Source: Sulfitobacter noctilucicola
GTDB lineage: Bacteria > Pseudomonadota > Alphaproteobacteria > Rhodobacterales > Rhodobacteraceae
Length of the DNA stretch: 64,000 bases
Assembly: GCF_000622385.1 (NCBI RefSeq)
Contig: NZ_JASD01000005.1
Location: forward strand, 124,001-188,000
Direction: 5' to 3'
The notes beneath the pieces are model-generated. The model was not told where the DNA came from. It worked only from the letters and a program-made list of their open reading frames with translations, and did not search any database. Of this stretch, positions 53,273 to 62,196 are shown one piece after another; the first letter of the stretch is position 1, and the number at the start of each line of letters is the position of its first letter. The translations under genes and the position numbers were made by a program.

Positions 53273-54427
53273 ATGGTATCTGCGCCCGACATTTCCCCCA
53301 AATTTGCCGAGTTTTTCTGTGGCGGTGGCATGGTGCGCGCAGGCTTGGGATCAGGTTGGACCTGTGCGTTTGCCAACGACATCGACGCGATGAAATGCGC
53401 AGTCTATCGTGACAATTACGGTGCAAAGGCGCTTGTCGAAGGCGATATTGCGCAACTGGCTGGCGCGGTGATCCCATCCGCTGTTGATCTCTATTGGGCA
53501 TCCAGCCCGTGTCAGGATTTCTCGCTCGCCGGTAAAGGGCGCGGTCTATCGGGCGTGCGGAGCGGCGTTTTCAACGAATGGGCGCGACTGATCGGTGAGG
53601 CCGCCAAGGCCGGACATGCGCCGCGCATCATCGCCTTCGAGAACGTAACCGGCCTCATGACACGCAGTGGCGGACGCGATCTGCGGGCAGTGCTGAAAAC
53701 ACTGGTTGATCTGGGCTACCGAGTGGGCGCGCTAGAGATCGACGCAGTACACTTTGTACCGCAAAGCAGGCCGCGCCTGTTCATCATCGGTGTGCGGCAG
53801 GACATTCCGCTGGATGGTTTGGCGATGCCCCATGCCGCAGGCCCCTTTTATACGGAAAAGGTTCAGGGGTTTGCCGCGACACTGCCAACAGAGCTGCGTG
53901 CGCATTGGGTCTGGTGGCAGCACGCAGTGCCTGATGCCAAACGCCGGACATTGCGGAGCATGGTCGACGATACGCCGAATACCGATTGGCTGTCGGATCC
54001 TGAAGTGAGCAAGTTGCTGTCGCTTATGTCAGAGCCAAGCCGCACGCGCGTGAGCAAAGCCCGCAAAAGCGGCAAAACAGAGATCGGTCTGCTTTATAAA
54101 CGCGGAAGACCGGATGAAAGCGGATTGAACCGCCAGCGTGCAGAAATCAGGTTCGATGGGATCGCAGGGTGTCTGCGGACGCCGGCGGGTGGATCGTCGC
54201 GCCAGACAATTATGTTTGTCAAAGGCAATGAAACCCGCGCGCGCCTGCTGTCAAGCAGAGAGGTCGCGCGCCTGATGGGGTTGCCCGCAAAATACCGTAT
54301 GCCGGAGCGCTACAATCAGGCCTATAAGGTCGCGGGAGACGGTGTCGCGGTGCCTATCGTCTCATATCTCGACCGGACATTGTTCCAACCCATTTTGCAG
54401 GCCGAACGGGCGCGGGCGGTGGCATGA
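53273..54427 (+). CDS. C5 cytosine DNA methyltransferase
   Basis: The 384-residue enzyme transfers a methyl group to cytosine in a specific DNA sequence. The ordered family motifs are seen: I (FAEFFCGGGMVRAGL, SAM binding), IV with catalytic C80 (SSPCQDFSLAGKG), VI (FENV, 123-125), VIII (QSRPR, 164-168), and IX-X (LSSREVARLMGLPAKY and VAGDGVAVPIV). The target-recognition region lies about residues 195-300; its sequence cannot be predicted. It overlaps the GIY-YIG nuclease by four bases, implying a restriction-modification operon with the methyltransferase first. Confidence 0.94.
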   Translation: MVSAPDISPKFAEFFCGGGMVRAGLGSGWTCAFANDIDAMKCAVYRDNYGAKALVEGDIAQLAGAVIPSAVDLYWASSPCQDFSLAGKGRGLSGVRSGVFNEWARLIGEAAKAGHAPRIIAFENVTGLMTRSGGRDLRAVLKTLVDLGYRVGALEIDAVHFVPQSRPRLFIIGVRQDIPLDGLAMPHAAGPFYTEKVQGFAATLPTELRAHWVWWQHAVPDAKRRTLRSMVDDTPNTDWLSDPEVSKLLSLMSEPSRTRVSKARKSGKTEIGLLYKRGRPDESGLNRQRAEIRFDGIAGCLRTPAGGSSRQTIMFVKGNETRARLLSSREVARLMGLPAKYRMPERYNQAYKVAGDGVAVPIVSYLDRTLFQPILQAERARAVA

Positions 54428-54963
54428 GCCGTGCGTTGGCCTATCGCTCTGAAGCGCTGTCTGCGCTCACAAACGAGATCGGCGTTTACGCCTTGTGCGA
54501 TCTGGACGGGCACCCGATCTATGTCGGGCAATCCGTTGATGGCATCCGAAACCGTGTGCGCAGGCATCTGACGTCAGCCCGCTCGGACGTGATCGCAAAC
54601 CGCCAGATTGATGTTTGGGAAATCGCCTATGTCTGGGCGTGGCCCGTGGGGGACGTCAGCGATGTGCAACCGTTGGAAGACGCGGTTTTCAATCATTTTG
54701 ACGCGGTCCAGCCCCTGATGAACGGCAAAAGCCTCGCACCGTCCTTGTTGACACCGGAATGGCCTGACAAGCAGGAAGTACAGGTGATCGAGGAATCGGA
54801 TCGCCAGTTGCGTCTTGATCCGGCGCAGCGTTTGCCGCGTCAGATCCAGCAATACAATCTGCTGGTGGACTACATTCTGAACGTCAAAGACGCCGGCCAT
54901 CTGAAAATCTCGCTCGACGCGCATTTCCAGCGGCTCGTGAAGTACCATCAGACGTTTCTTTAG
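54424..54963 (+). CDS. GIY-YIG nuclease, probable restriction endonuclease (Eco29kI-like)
   Basis: The 179-residue protein has a GIY-YIG core: GVY at residues 20-22, YVG at 33-35, the catalytic arginine likely R44 in IRNRVRRHL and the metal-binding glutamate E85 in VQPLEDAVFNHF. The rest does not match UvrC or homing endonucleases. Eco29kI-type type II restriction enzymes are GIY-YIG nucleases of similar length, and the four-base overlap with a C5 methyltransferase supports that role. A repair nuclease acting on methylation damage, like Vsr but of another fold, is an alternative. Confidence 0.82.
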   Translation: MSRALAYRSEALSALTNEIGVYALCDLDGHPIYVGQSVDGIRNRVRRHLTSARSDVIANRQIDVWEIAYVWAWPVGDVSDVQPLEDAVFNHFDAVQPLMNGKSLAPSLLTPEWPDKQEVQVIEESDRQLRLDPAQRLPRQIQQYNLLVDYILNVKDAGHLKISLDAHFQRLVKYHQTFL

Positions 54964-54969
54964 GCGTAC

Positions 54970-55713
54970 TCAGCCGCGCTTTTCGTCGACGATCGCTTTC
55001 ATCTGGTCATAGGGCAGATAGCCGCGCAGCATTTCGTCATGCATGACGAAGGTCGGCGTGCCGGTGATGCTCAGCTTTTGGGCCAATGCGCGGGTTGCAG
55101 CGATTTCGGCTGTTACCTCGTCACTGTCCATCCGCGCCTCAATCGCATCCGCATCCAGACCAAAAGTTGAGGCAAGGCGCCGCAAGGCAGGCAGTGTCAC
55201 ATCGCCGTTGAAAGCCATTAGCGCATCGTTGACCGCCTTGTAGCTTTCATCACCCGCAACCTGTTTGGTCGCTACCGCAAAGCGGGAGGCGATTACGGAT
55301 TGCTCCCCAAGGATCGGGAACTCTTTTACGATCAAGCGGATATTCCCGTCTGTTTCCAACAGCTTTGCCACCTCATCATGTGCGCGTTTGCAATACCCGC
55401 AGCGATAGTCGAGAAATTCAACCAGCGTGATGTCGCCATCTGGGTTGCCGCCCACGTAAGAAAACCCGTCATCGAAAATGTCGCCTGCATTGTCGGACAC
55501 AAGCGTAAGGTCTGCGATTTCCTGAGCCTCTGCTTCACGGTTCTGCAAAAGCTCGACCGCCTGCATGATGACTTCGGGATTGTCCATCAGATAGGCGCGA
55601 ACCTCTGCGCGGAACAACGCACGCTCTTCATCTGTGAGGGCCTTGAGGTCCATGGCAGCAGCGGGCAAAGCCAGCGCACCTGCAAGAACCGGAGCAATAA
55701 ATTGACGCATCAT
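54970..55713 (-). CDS. DsbA-family periplasmic thiol oxidoreductase (ScsC/BdbD-like)
   Basis: The 247-residue protein has a signal peptide (about 1-20, cleavage after AAA), an N-terminal helical extension (ALTDEERALFRAEVRAYLMDNPEVIMQAVELL) and a thioredoxin fold with the redox motif CGYC (C105, C108) and cis-proline TPTF. The N-terminal extension resembles trimerising ScsC/Com1-type DsbA proteins. It probably makes or shuffles disulfides in the periplasm. ATG codons at 55713 and 55710 are both possible. It is divergent from the aminotransferase gene. Confidence 0.87.
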   Translation of the reverse strand: MMRQFIAPVLAGALALPAAAMDLKALTDEERALFRAEVRAYLMDNPEVIMQAVELLQNREAEAQEIADLTLVSDNAGDIFDDGFSYVGGNPDGDITLVEFLDYRCGYCKRAHDEVAKLLETDGNIRLIVKEFPILGEQSVIASRFAVATKQVAGDESYKAVNDALMAFNGDVTLPALRRLASTFGLDADAIEARMDSDEVTAEIAATRALAQKLSITGTPTFVMHDEMLRGYLPYDQMKAIVDEKRG

Positions 55714-55798
55714 GGCAAAAACCCTTTGTGAGAACGCACAGCCGCTTGACGGGCATGAGCGTGGCAGTGAAACACGGCACAGTGATAGGAGCAATACC

Positions 55799-56941
55799 AT
55801 GCGGATTTCAACCCGGTCCAATGTCGATCCCTTTATTGTGATGGATGTCATGCAGGCCGCCGCCCGGGCAGAAGCCCGCGGCGAACACATCATTCATATG
55901 GAAGTCGGCCAACCCGGAACAGGTGCACCACGCGGTGCTGCTGCGGCGTTGACCGAAGCCATGGGGCAGGGCAGTCTGGGGTATACCGTCGCATTGGGCA
56001 TACCTGAGTTACGCGCGCGGATCGCGCAGATGTACGGCGAATGGTATAACGTCGATCTGGATCCCAACCGCATCATCATCACGCCGGGGTCCTCAGGGGC
56101 CTTTATTCTTGCGTTTACCGCGCTTTTTGACACTGGTGATAAGGTAGGCATCGGGGCACCGGGCTATCCCAGCTACCGCCAGATATTGAAAGCGCTGGCG
56201 CTGACTCCGGTTGACCTGCCGACATCTGCCGAAAACCGGTTTCAGCCTGTCGCAAGTGATTTTGCCGGAATGGATCTGGCGGGGCTTATGGTTGCGTCCC
56301 CTGCCAACCCCACCGGCACCATGCTGGACAAACCGGCCATGGCGGCCTTGGTCGAGGCGTGTGCGGCAAATGGTACCAGTTTTATCTCGGACGAGATTTA
56401 TCACGGGGTCGAGTATGAAAAGAAAGCCGTGACTGCGTTGGAGATCACCGACGAGGCTTACGTTATCAACTCGTTCTCCAAGTACTTTTCTATGACAGGA
56501 TGGCGTGTCGGCTGGATGGTAGTGCCCGAAGATCACGTGCGCGTGGTCGAGCGGATTGCCCAGAACATGTTTATATGCGCGCCTCATGCCAGCCAGATTG
56601 CGGCATTGGCTGCGATGGACTGTGATGACGAGTTGCAACAGAACATGGACATCTATCGCGCCAACCGTGCGCTGATGCTGGACGGATTGCGGGATGCAGG
56701 CTTCACCAGCTTTGCCCCGCCGGATGGGGCTTTCTATGTTTACGCAGATGTGTCCGACCTGACGCGCGACAGCCTTAGCTTTGCCGCTGAAATCCTTGAA
56801 AAAGCGAAAGTATCTGTGACGCCCGGTTTGGATTTTGATCCTGAACGGGGTGGTACAACTTTGCGCTTTTCCTACGCGCGCAGCACCGAGGATATCCGTG
56901 AGGGGCTGGCCCGCCTCAAGGCCTTTATGGCGGCACGTTGA
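55799..56941 (+). CDS. Class I/II PLP-dependent aminotransferase
   Basis: The 380-residue aspartate/tyrosine-type aminotransferase shows HMEVGQPGTGAP at the N-terminus, the PLP-contact tract SPANPTGTML, DEIYHGVEYE, and the PLP lysine in INSFSKYFSMTGWRVGWM. The substrate is not predictable. The ATG at 55799 has AGGAG eight bases upstream. It is divergent from the DsbA gene with 85 bp between starts and leads to amiC downstream without an obvious terminator. Confidence 0.9.
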   Translation: MRISTRSNVDPFIVMDVMQAAARAEARGEHIIHMEVGQPGTGAPRGAAAALTEAMGQGSLGYTVALGIPELRARIAQMYGEWYNVDLDPNRIIITPGSSGAFILAFTALFDTGDKVGIGAPGYPSYRQILKALALTPVDLPTSAENRFQPVASDFAGMDLAGLMVASPANPTGTMLDKPAMAALVEACAANGTSFISDEIYHGVEYEKKAVTALEITDEAYVINSFSKYFSMTGWRVGWMVVPEDHVRVVERIAQNMFICAPHASQIAALAAMDCDDELQQNMDIYRANRALMLDGLRDAGFTSFAPPDGAFYVYADVSDLTRDSLSFAAEILEKAKVSVTPGLDFDPERGGTTLRFSYARSTEDIREGLARLKAFMAAR

Positions 56942-57004
56942 AGCGCTGGAACAGGTGTGCGTCTCCTGATACTCTCGCAGCAAATCAAAAGCCGAAACGG
57001 TAAA

Positions 57005-58222
57005 ATGAGACGGGCATTTCTTCAGTTAATCGCGGTACTGATGCTTTGTGCAGGCCAAGTGTCGGCACAGGACCTGACCGCTTTGGCCCGCGTCGATCCA
57101 GAAGAAAGCCGGATCGAAGATGGCTGGTTCGGCAAGACCAAGGTGACCATCGGGTTAAGCCAAGGTGTGCCGTTCCGCGTCTTTATGCTGAAAGACCCGC
57201 CGCGGCTGGTCGTAGATTTTCGCGAAGCAGACTGGTCTGGGTTACGCCCCGGGACGCTGTTGCCGGAAGAGGGCCGCGTGACAGGCGTACGGTTCGGTGC
57301 ATTCCGTCCCGGCTGGTCGCGACTGGTGGCTGACCTTGCCGAACCCATGATCCCGTCCGAGATTGGCATGCCAGTGGACCCCGCAAGCGGTGAGGCGCGT
57401 CTTCAGATTTCTCTCGTAAAGGCAGATGAGGATCAGTTCGCCGCAGCGGTCGGCAACCGCGTTGATCCGGGTTGGACAGAAGCGCTGGTTCGGCCGCCCA
57501 TGCCTGCACCCGATGGACCGAAGCGGTTTACTGTTGCGATTGATCCCGGGCATGGTGGTCTTGATCCCGGTGCAGAGCGCGACGAAGTCGCAGAAAAAGA
57601 CCTCATGCTGAGCTTTGCGCGCGGGCTGGCAGACGCACTGCGGCGGGGCGGGGTCGAGGTTGTGATGACCCGTGACGATGATGTGTTCGTCGCACTTGAG
57701 ACACGTGTGGCTATTGCCCATCAGGCGCGTGCGGATGTGTTTTTGTCCCTGCATGCCGATAGCCTGAGCCAGGGGGGGGCCAAGGGGGCGACGATATACA
57801 CCCTGTCGAAAGAAGCCAGCGATGCCGCAACTGCGCATTTGGCGGCGCGTCACAATCGGGCCGACATTATTGCGGGGGCCGATCTGACCGGCGCGGACGA
57901 CCAGGTGGCGGGCGTGCTTTTGGACCTTGCCCGACAGGAGACAGAGCCGCGTTCGCTCAGTTTTGCAAAGACACTGGCCGCGGGCATGGCCGAAGCAGGT
58001 GGCCCGATGAACCGCAGGCCGTTGCGCAAGGCCGGGTTCTCGGTGCTCAAATCGGCTGACATCCCATCCGTTCTGGTCGAAATCGGGTTTTTAAGCTCGG
58101 ATCGTGATCTGAAAAACCTGCGGGATCCTGTTTGGCGGTCCGTGATGGTTAACGCCATGGCTGATGCGATTCTAAGTTGGCGCGATGATGACGCTGCCCG
58201 CGCCCCGCTTGTGCGCCAATAA
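57005..58222 (+). CDS. amiC: N-acetylmuramoyl-L-alanine amidase AmiC-type
   Basis: The 405-residue periplasmic enzyme cuts the peptide from peptidoglycan and helps daughter cells separate. After a signal peptide (MRRAFLQLIAVLMLCAGQVSA) comes an AMIN domain (about 40-130, VPFRVFMLKDPPRLVVDF) that targets the septum and a C-terminal amidase_3 zinc domain (VAIDPGHGGLDPGAER, FLSLHADSL, VLVEIGFLSSDRDLKNL). The ATG at 57005 gives a proper signal peptide; the frame from 56957 does not. It precedes the PBP1A gene, both on cell-wall work. Confidence 0.94.
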   Translation: MRRAFLQLIAVLMLCAGQVSAQDLTALARVDPEESRIEDGWFGKTKVTIGLSQGVPFRVFMLKDPPRLVVDFREADWSGLRPGTLLPEEGRVTGVRFGAFRPGWSRLVADLAEPMIPSEIGMPVDPASGEARLQISLVKADEDQFAAAVGNRVDPGWTEALVRPPMPAPDGPKRFTVAIDPGHGGLDPGAERDEVAEKDLMLSFARGLADALRRGGVEVVMTRDDDVFVALETRVAIAHQARADVFLSLHADSLSQGGAKGATIYTLSKEASDAATAHLAARHNRADIIAGADLTGADDQVAGVLLDLARQETEPRSLSFAKTLAAGMAEAGGPMNRRPLRKAGFSVLKSADIPSVLVEIGFLSSDRDLKNLRDPVWRSVMVNAMADAILSWRDDDAARAPLVRQ

Positions 58223-58306
58223 ACCCTGCTTTTGCGCCGTTTTTAGCCGATTGACCCGCCAGCGGGGTTTTGACGATACCCGCGCGGTCAGGTATACCCA
58301 GTTGCA

Positions 58307-60886
58307 ATGACAGCCATCAAGGGGTCTGCACTGGTGTTCCGATTTGTTCTTTCTTTTCTGGGCGGTATCTTTACCACGCTGACGATGAGTGTCGGCATGG
58401 TCGCGCTGACCATTGGTGCGATCTTCTGGATGTATGGTCGCGATCTGCCGAGCCATGAAAGTTTGGCCAGTTATACCCCGCCCACGATCAGCAGGATTTA
58501 TTCGGGGCAGGGCCGTTTGATTGATGAATTCGCCAAGGAACGCCGCCTGTTTGCGCCCGCCGATACGATCCCGCCGCTGGTTAAGCAGGCGTTCATCTCG
58601 GCTGAGGACAAGAACTTTTACGAGCACGACGGGTATGATCTGCGCGGTATCGGTGCCGCAGCGGTGGACGCGGTGCGCACACGCGGGCGCGACGTGCGCG
58701 GTGCCTCGACCATTACGCAGCAGGTAATGAAGAACTTCCTGCTTTCGGGCGACCGCCGCGCAGAACGTAAAATCAAAGAGATCATTCTCGCGGCCCGCGT
58801 TGAAGAGGCGCTGGATAAAGAGAAGATCCTCGAGCTTTACATGAACGAGATTTTCCTTGGCCAGAACTCTTATGGGGTGGCGGCCGCTGCGCAGACCTAT
58901 TTCAACAAAACGCTAGCGGAACTTGCCCCGCATGAGGCGGCATTCCTTGCGTCCTTGCCCAAGGCTCCGTCAGACTACCACCCCGTGCGCCGCAAGGAGC
59001 GTTTGCTGGCCCGCCGGAACTTCGTTCTGCGCGAGATGCACGAGAACGGATATATCAACGATGACGTCTACGAGACGGAGAGGGCGCAGCCGTTGCGCTC
59101 CGTTCAGAATGGTGACTTCGAAAGCTTCAAAGCAGACCTGCCGCCCCGAGATTATTTTACCGATGAAATCCGTCGCCAACTCTCCGAGAACTTTGGTGAA
59201 GGCGAGTTCTTTACAGGCGGTCTGACTGTTCGCGCCACTATCGACAACGAGATGCAGCCCATTGCAGCCAATGCGCTACGCCGGCAGCTTGAGCAATATG
59301 ATCGTGGCTTGGGAATCTGGCGCGGCACGGGTGAAAAGATCGATCCCGCCCAGTTGAAAGACGAAGAAAGCTGGCGCAATGCGCTGGCTGACTTGCGCGT
59401 TCCGCGTGACATTGATCTTGAAAACCAATGGTATCCGGCCGTTGTGCTGAGCATCGGTGAAACGGACGCGCGTATTGGGATCGAAGGGGTGGATGAAGAC
59501 GCGGATGGCCACTTCATTCCGGCCAAGGATGTGCAGTGGGCCCGCAAGCGGCTTGAGGACGGCAAGCTTGGGCCGAAGGGCCGTGTCGCCGGTGACCTGC
59601 TTGAAGTGGGTGATGTGGTGCTGGTGCGGCGCATGACAGCGGACGCGGATGGCAGCTTTATTCGCTGGACACTGCGACAGGTGCCGCAGGTACAGGGTGC
59701 ATTTGTTGCAATGGATGTGGACACGGGTCGTGTGATTTCCATGCAGGGCGGATTTTCCTATCAGGACTCAGTTTTCAACCGTGCCACCCAAGCGCAGCGT
59801 CAGCCCGGTTCCAGCTTTAAACCGTTTGTCTATGCCTCCGCCCTCGACAGCGGGTATTCGCCTGCAACAATTGTTGTAGATGCCCCGATTGAGATTAACA
59901 CCCCTCAGGGTGTGTGGCGCCCCAAGAACTCCTCCAACCGGTTCTACGGCCCTACGCCATTGCGCACAGGTATCGAACAGTCCCGGAACCTTATGACGAT
60001 CCGCCTCGCGCAGGAGGTCGGTATGGACACTGTAGGCAGCTATGCCGAACGCTTTGGTGTTTATGACGATCTGTCGCCGGTGCTGGCTAACGCACTGGGA
60101 TCACAGGAAACCACCTTGTACCAAATGGTGAGCGCCTATGCGATGTTCGCCAATGGTGGCGAGCGTGTTCAGCCAACGCTGGTAGACCGCGTGCAGGACC
60201 GGTATGGCCGCACCGTTTACAAACACGACGACCGCATCTGCAACGACTGCCAGATGGCCAGCCTTGATCCAGGTGTCGCTCCGCGGGTGATTTCGAACCG
60301 CGAACGGGTCATGGATCCGGTCACTGCCTATCAGCTTACCTCCATGATGCGGGGCGTGGTCGAGCGCGGTACAGCACGCAAAACAGTAAGCCTTGGGGTG
60401 CCGACAGCCGGTAAGACAGGTACCACAAACGATGCCAAAGACGTTTGGTTTGTAGGCTTCACCAGCAATATCGTGGCGGGCTGTTACATCGGCTACGATC
60501 AGCCAAAGCCTATGGGACGCGGTGCGACCGGTGGCGGCATGTGTGGCCCTGTGTTCCAACGCTTCATGCGTGAAGCGGTCAAGAAATATGGCGGTGGAGA
60601 ATTCAGCGTGCCAAAGGGGTGCGAGTTCATCAAGATTGACCGCTTCACCGGTGCGCGGCTCAGCAGTGGTGCGTCCGGCCCCAACGTGGTGTCCGAATGT
60701 TTCCGTATGGGCGAAGAGCCTGTCTTTGGCATCACTTTTGACGGTGGATTTGCCATGGGCTCCGATTTGCCGCTGGTCGAAGAAGTAAACCGTGTGGCCA
60801 AGCAGGTCACGACATCCACTGGGAAAAAAGCGGTTGTCGGTCCAAAGGCAAGCTTTGGTTCGCTGTCTTCGGGGGGTTTGTACTAA
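58307..60886 (+). CDS. mrcA: Penicillin-binding protein 1A
   Basis: The 859-residue bifunctional peptidoglycan synthase has a membrane helix (about 24-45), a glycosyltransferase domain (ISAEDKNFYEHDGYD, RGASTITQQVMKNFLL), an OB-like insert and a transpeptidase domain with SxxK serine S502 (QPGSSFKPF), SxN (QSRNLMT) and KTG (GKTGTTNDAKDVWFVG). It builds cell wall next to amiC. Length is typical of alphaproteobacterial PBP1A. Confidence 0.96.
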   Translation: MTAIKGSALVFRFVLSFLGGIFTTLTMSVGMVALTIGAIFWMYGRDLPSHESLASYTPPTISRIYSGQGRLIDEFAKERRLFAPADTIPPLVKQAFISAEDKNFYEHDGYDLRGIGAAAVDAVRTRGRDVRGASTITQQVMKNFLLSGDRRAERKIKEIILAARVEEALDKEKILELYMNEIFLGQNSYGVAAAAQTYFNKTLAELAPHEAAFLASLPKAPSDYHPVRRKERLLARRNFVLREMHENGYINDDVYETERAQPLRSVQNGDFESFKADLPPRDYFTDEIRRQLSENFGEGEFFTGGLTVRATIDNEMQPIAANALRRQLEQYDRGLGIWRGTGEKIDPAQLKDEESWRNALADLRVPRDIDLENQWYPAVVLSIGETDARIGIEGVDEDADGHFIPAKDVQWARKRLEDGKLGPKGRVAGDLLEVGDVVLVRRMTADADGSFIRWTLRQVPQVQGAFVAMDVDTGRVISMQGGFSYQDSVFNRATQAQRQPGSSFKPFVYASALDSGYSPATIVVDAPIEINTPQGVWRPKNSSNRFYGPTPLRTGIEQSRNLMTIRLAQEVGMDTVGSYAERFGVYDDLSPVLANALGSQETTLYQMVSAYAMFANGGERVQPTLVDRVQDRYGRTVYKHDDRICNDCQMASLDPGVAPRVISNRERVMDPVTAYQLTSMMRGVVERGTARKTVSLGVPTAGKTGTTNDAKDVWFVGFTSNIVAGCYIGYDQPKPMGRGATGGGMCGPVFQRFMREAVKKYGGGEFSVPKGCEFIKIDRFTGARLSSGASGPNVVSECFRMGEEPVFGITFDGGFAMGSDLPLVEEVNRVAKQVTTSTGKKAVVGPKASFGSLSSGGLY

Positions 60887-60976
60887 GAGGGTCGGGGGTT
60901 AACCCCGGCTCACGTCTTGTAGCATCCGCACGGCTGGTCTATGTCCCGAAGGGCATAGAATAAAGGCACAGAACCC

Positions 60977-62101
60977 ATGCGCGCAGAGGCACAGAATACC
61001 GCCGACCAGATTACAAAGTCCCTGGAATTGCTCGGGCAGCGGTTGGATGTTGAAACGGCCGGACACCGGCTTGAAGAATTCAATGCGCGCGTCGAAGACC
61101 CGAACCTGTGGGATGATGCGGATGCCGCGCAGAAACTGATGCGTGATCGTCAAGCGCTGGTTGATGCCATTGCGACTTATGAGGGGATCAAGCAGGACCT
61201 GACCGATACTGTCGATCTTATCGAATTGGGTGAGATGGAAGAAGACGAAGAAGTGATTGCCGAGGCTGAGGCAGCACTCAAGGCGCTGGCCGAGACTGCC
61301 GCTCAGAAAGAGCTGGAAGCGCTGCTTGATGGCGAAGCAGATGGCAACGATACCTTCCTTGAAATCAACTCTGGCGCAGGTGGCACGGAAAGCTGTGACT
61401 GGGCACAGATGTTGGCCCGTATGTACGTGCGGTGGGCTGAAAAGAAGGGCTACAAGGTTGAATTGCAGGCCGAGAGTGCAGGCGAAGAAGCGGGCATCAA
61501 ATCCGCCACCTACAAGATCGCGGGTCACAACGCCTATGGCTGGCTCAAGTCCGAGAGCGGTGTACACCGTCTGGTGCGGATCAGCCCTTTCGATTCTGCG
61601 GCCAAGCGGCACACGTCGTTCACATCCGTCAAAGTTTATCCCGTTGTCGATGACAACATCGAGATCGAAGTGAACCCTTCTGACATCCGTATTGATACCT
61701 ACCGGTCATCAGGCGCGGGCGGTCAGCACGTTAACACCACGGACTCTGCGGTACGCATCACCCACCATCCGACAGGCATCGTCGTGACCAGTTCCGAGAA
61801 ATCACAGCACCAGAATCGCGACATCGCGATGAAGGCCTTGAAGAGCCGTCTTTATCAGATGGAGCTCGACAAACGTTCTGCCTTGGTGAACGAGGCGCAT
61901 GAGAGTGCAGGGGACGCAGGTTGGGGCAACCAGATCCGTTCATATGTTCTGCAGCCCTACCAGATGGTCAAAGACCTGCGCACCAACTTTGAGACATCCG
62001 ATACTAAAGGTGTGCTCGACGGTGATCTTGACGGTTTGATGGGGGCGACGCTTGCCCTTGCCGTCAGCGGCAAAAGTCGTGCTGAAGCGCAGGGGTCATA
62101 G
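60977..62101 (+). CDS. prfB: Peptide chain release factor 2
   Basis: RF2 ends translation at UGA and UAA. The 374-residue protein has the GGQ loop at residues 248-250 ([17 protein letters not shown]), which triggers peptide release, and the codon-recognition helix region [15 protein letters not shown]. The frame is continuous from the ATG; no in-frame TGA or frameshift site, unlike E. coli prfB. The AAAGG ten bases upstream is the likely ribosome-binding site. Confidence 0.97.
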   Translation: MRAEAQNTADQITKSLELLGQRLDVETAGHRLEEFNARVEDPNLWDDADAAQKLMRDRQALVDAIATYEGIKQDLTDTVDLIELGEMEEDEEVIAEAEAALKALAETAAQKELEALLDGEADGNDTFLEINSGAGGTESCDWAQMLARMYVRWAEKKGYKVELQAESAGEEAGIKSATYKIAGHNAYGWLKSESGVHRLVRISPFDSAAKRHTSFTSVKVYPVVDDNIEIEVNPSDIRIDTYRSSGAGGQHVNTTDSAVRITHHPTGIVVTSSEKSQHQNRDIAMKALKSRLYQMELDKRSALVNEAHESAGDAGWGNQIRSYVLQPYQMVKDLRTNFETSDTKGVLDGDLDGLMGATLALAVSGKSRAEAQGS

Positions 62102-62196
62102 ACATCGGCTGAAGTCCGGCTTCTCAGCAGGTTTGGTCAGTGTTCAGCACCCATCTAGGACTTGATTTTCCATCATTTAGTTGATTAAGTCCAGTA

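Noticed and set aside
53273..54963. Using depletion of CCGCGG (the Eco29kI site) as evidence for the restriction specificity
   Set aside because: CCGCGG occurs several times in the window (for example near 103, 505 and 1341), so there is no depletion; moreover the host would be methylated. It neither supports nor refutes the site.
60977..61100. Programmed frameshift in prfB
   Set aside because: The frame is open from the ATG with no in-frame TGA near codon 25, so the E. coli-type frameshift is absent.
60899..61612. 237-residue open frame antisense to prfB
   Set aside because: Full overlap with RF2, which has clear conserved motifs.
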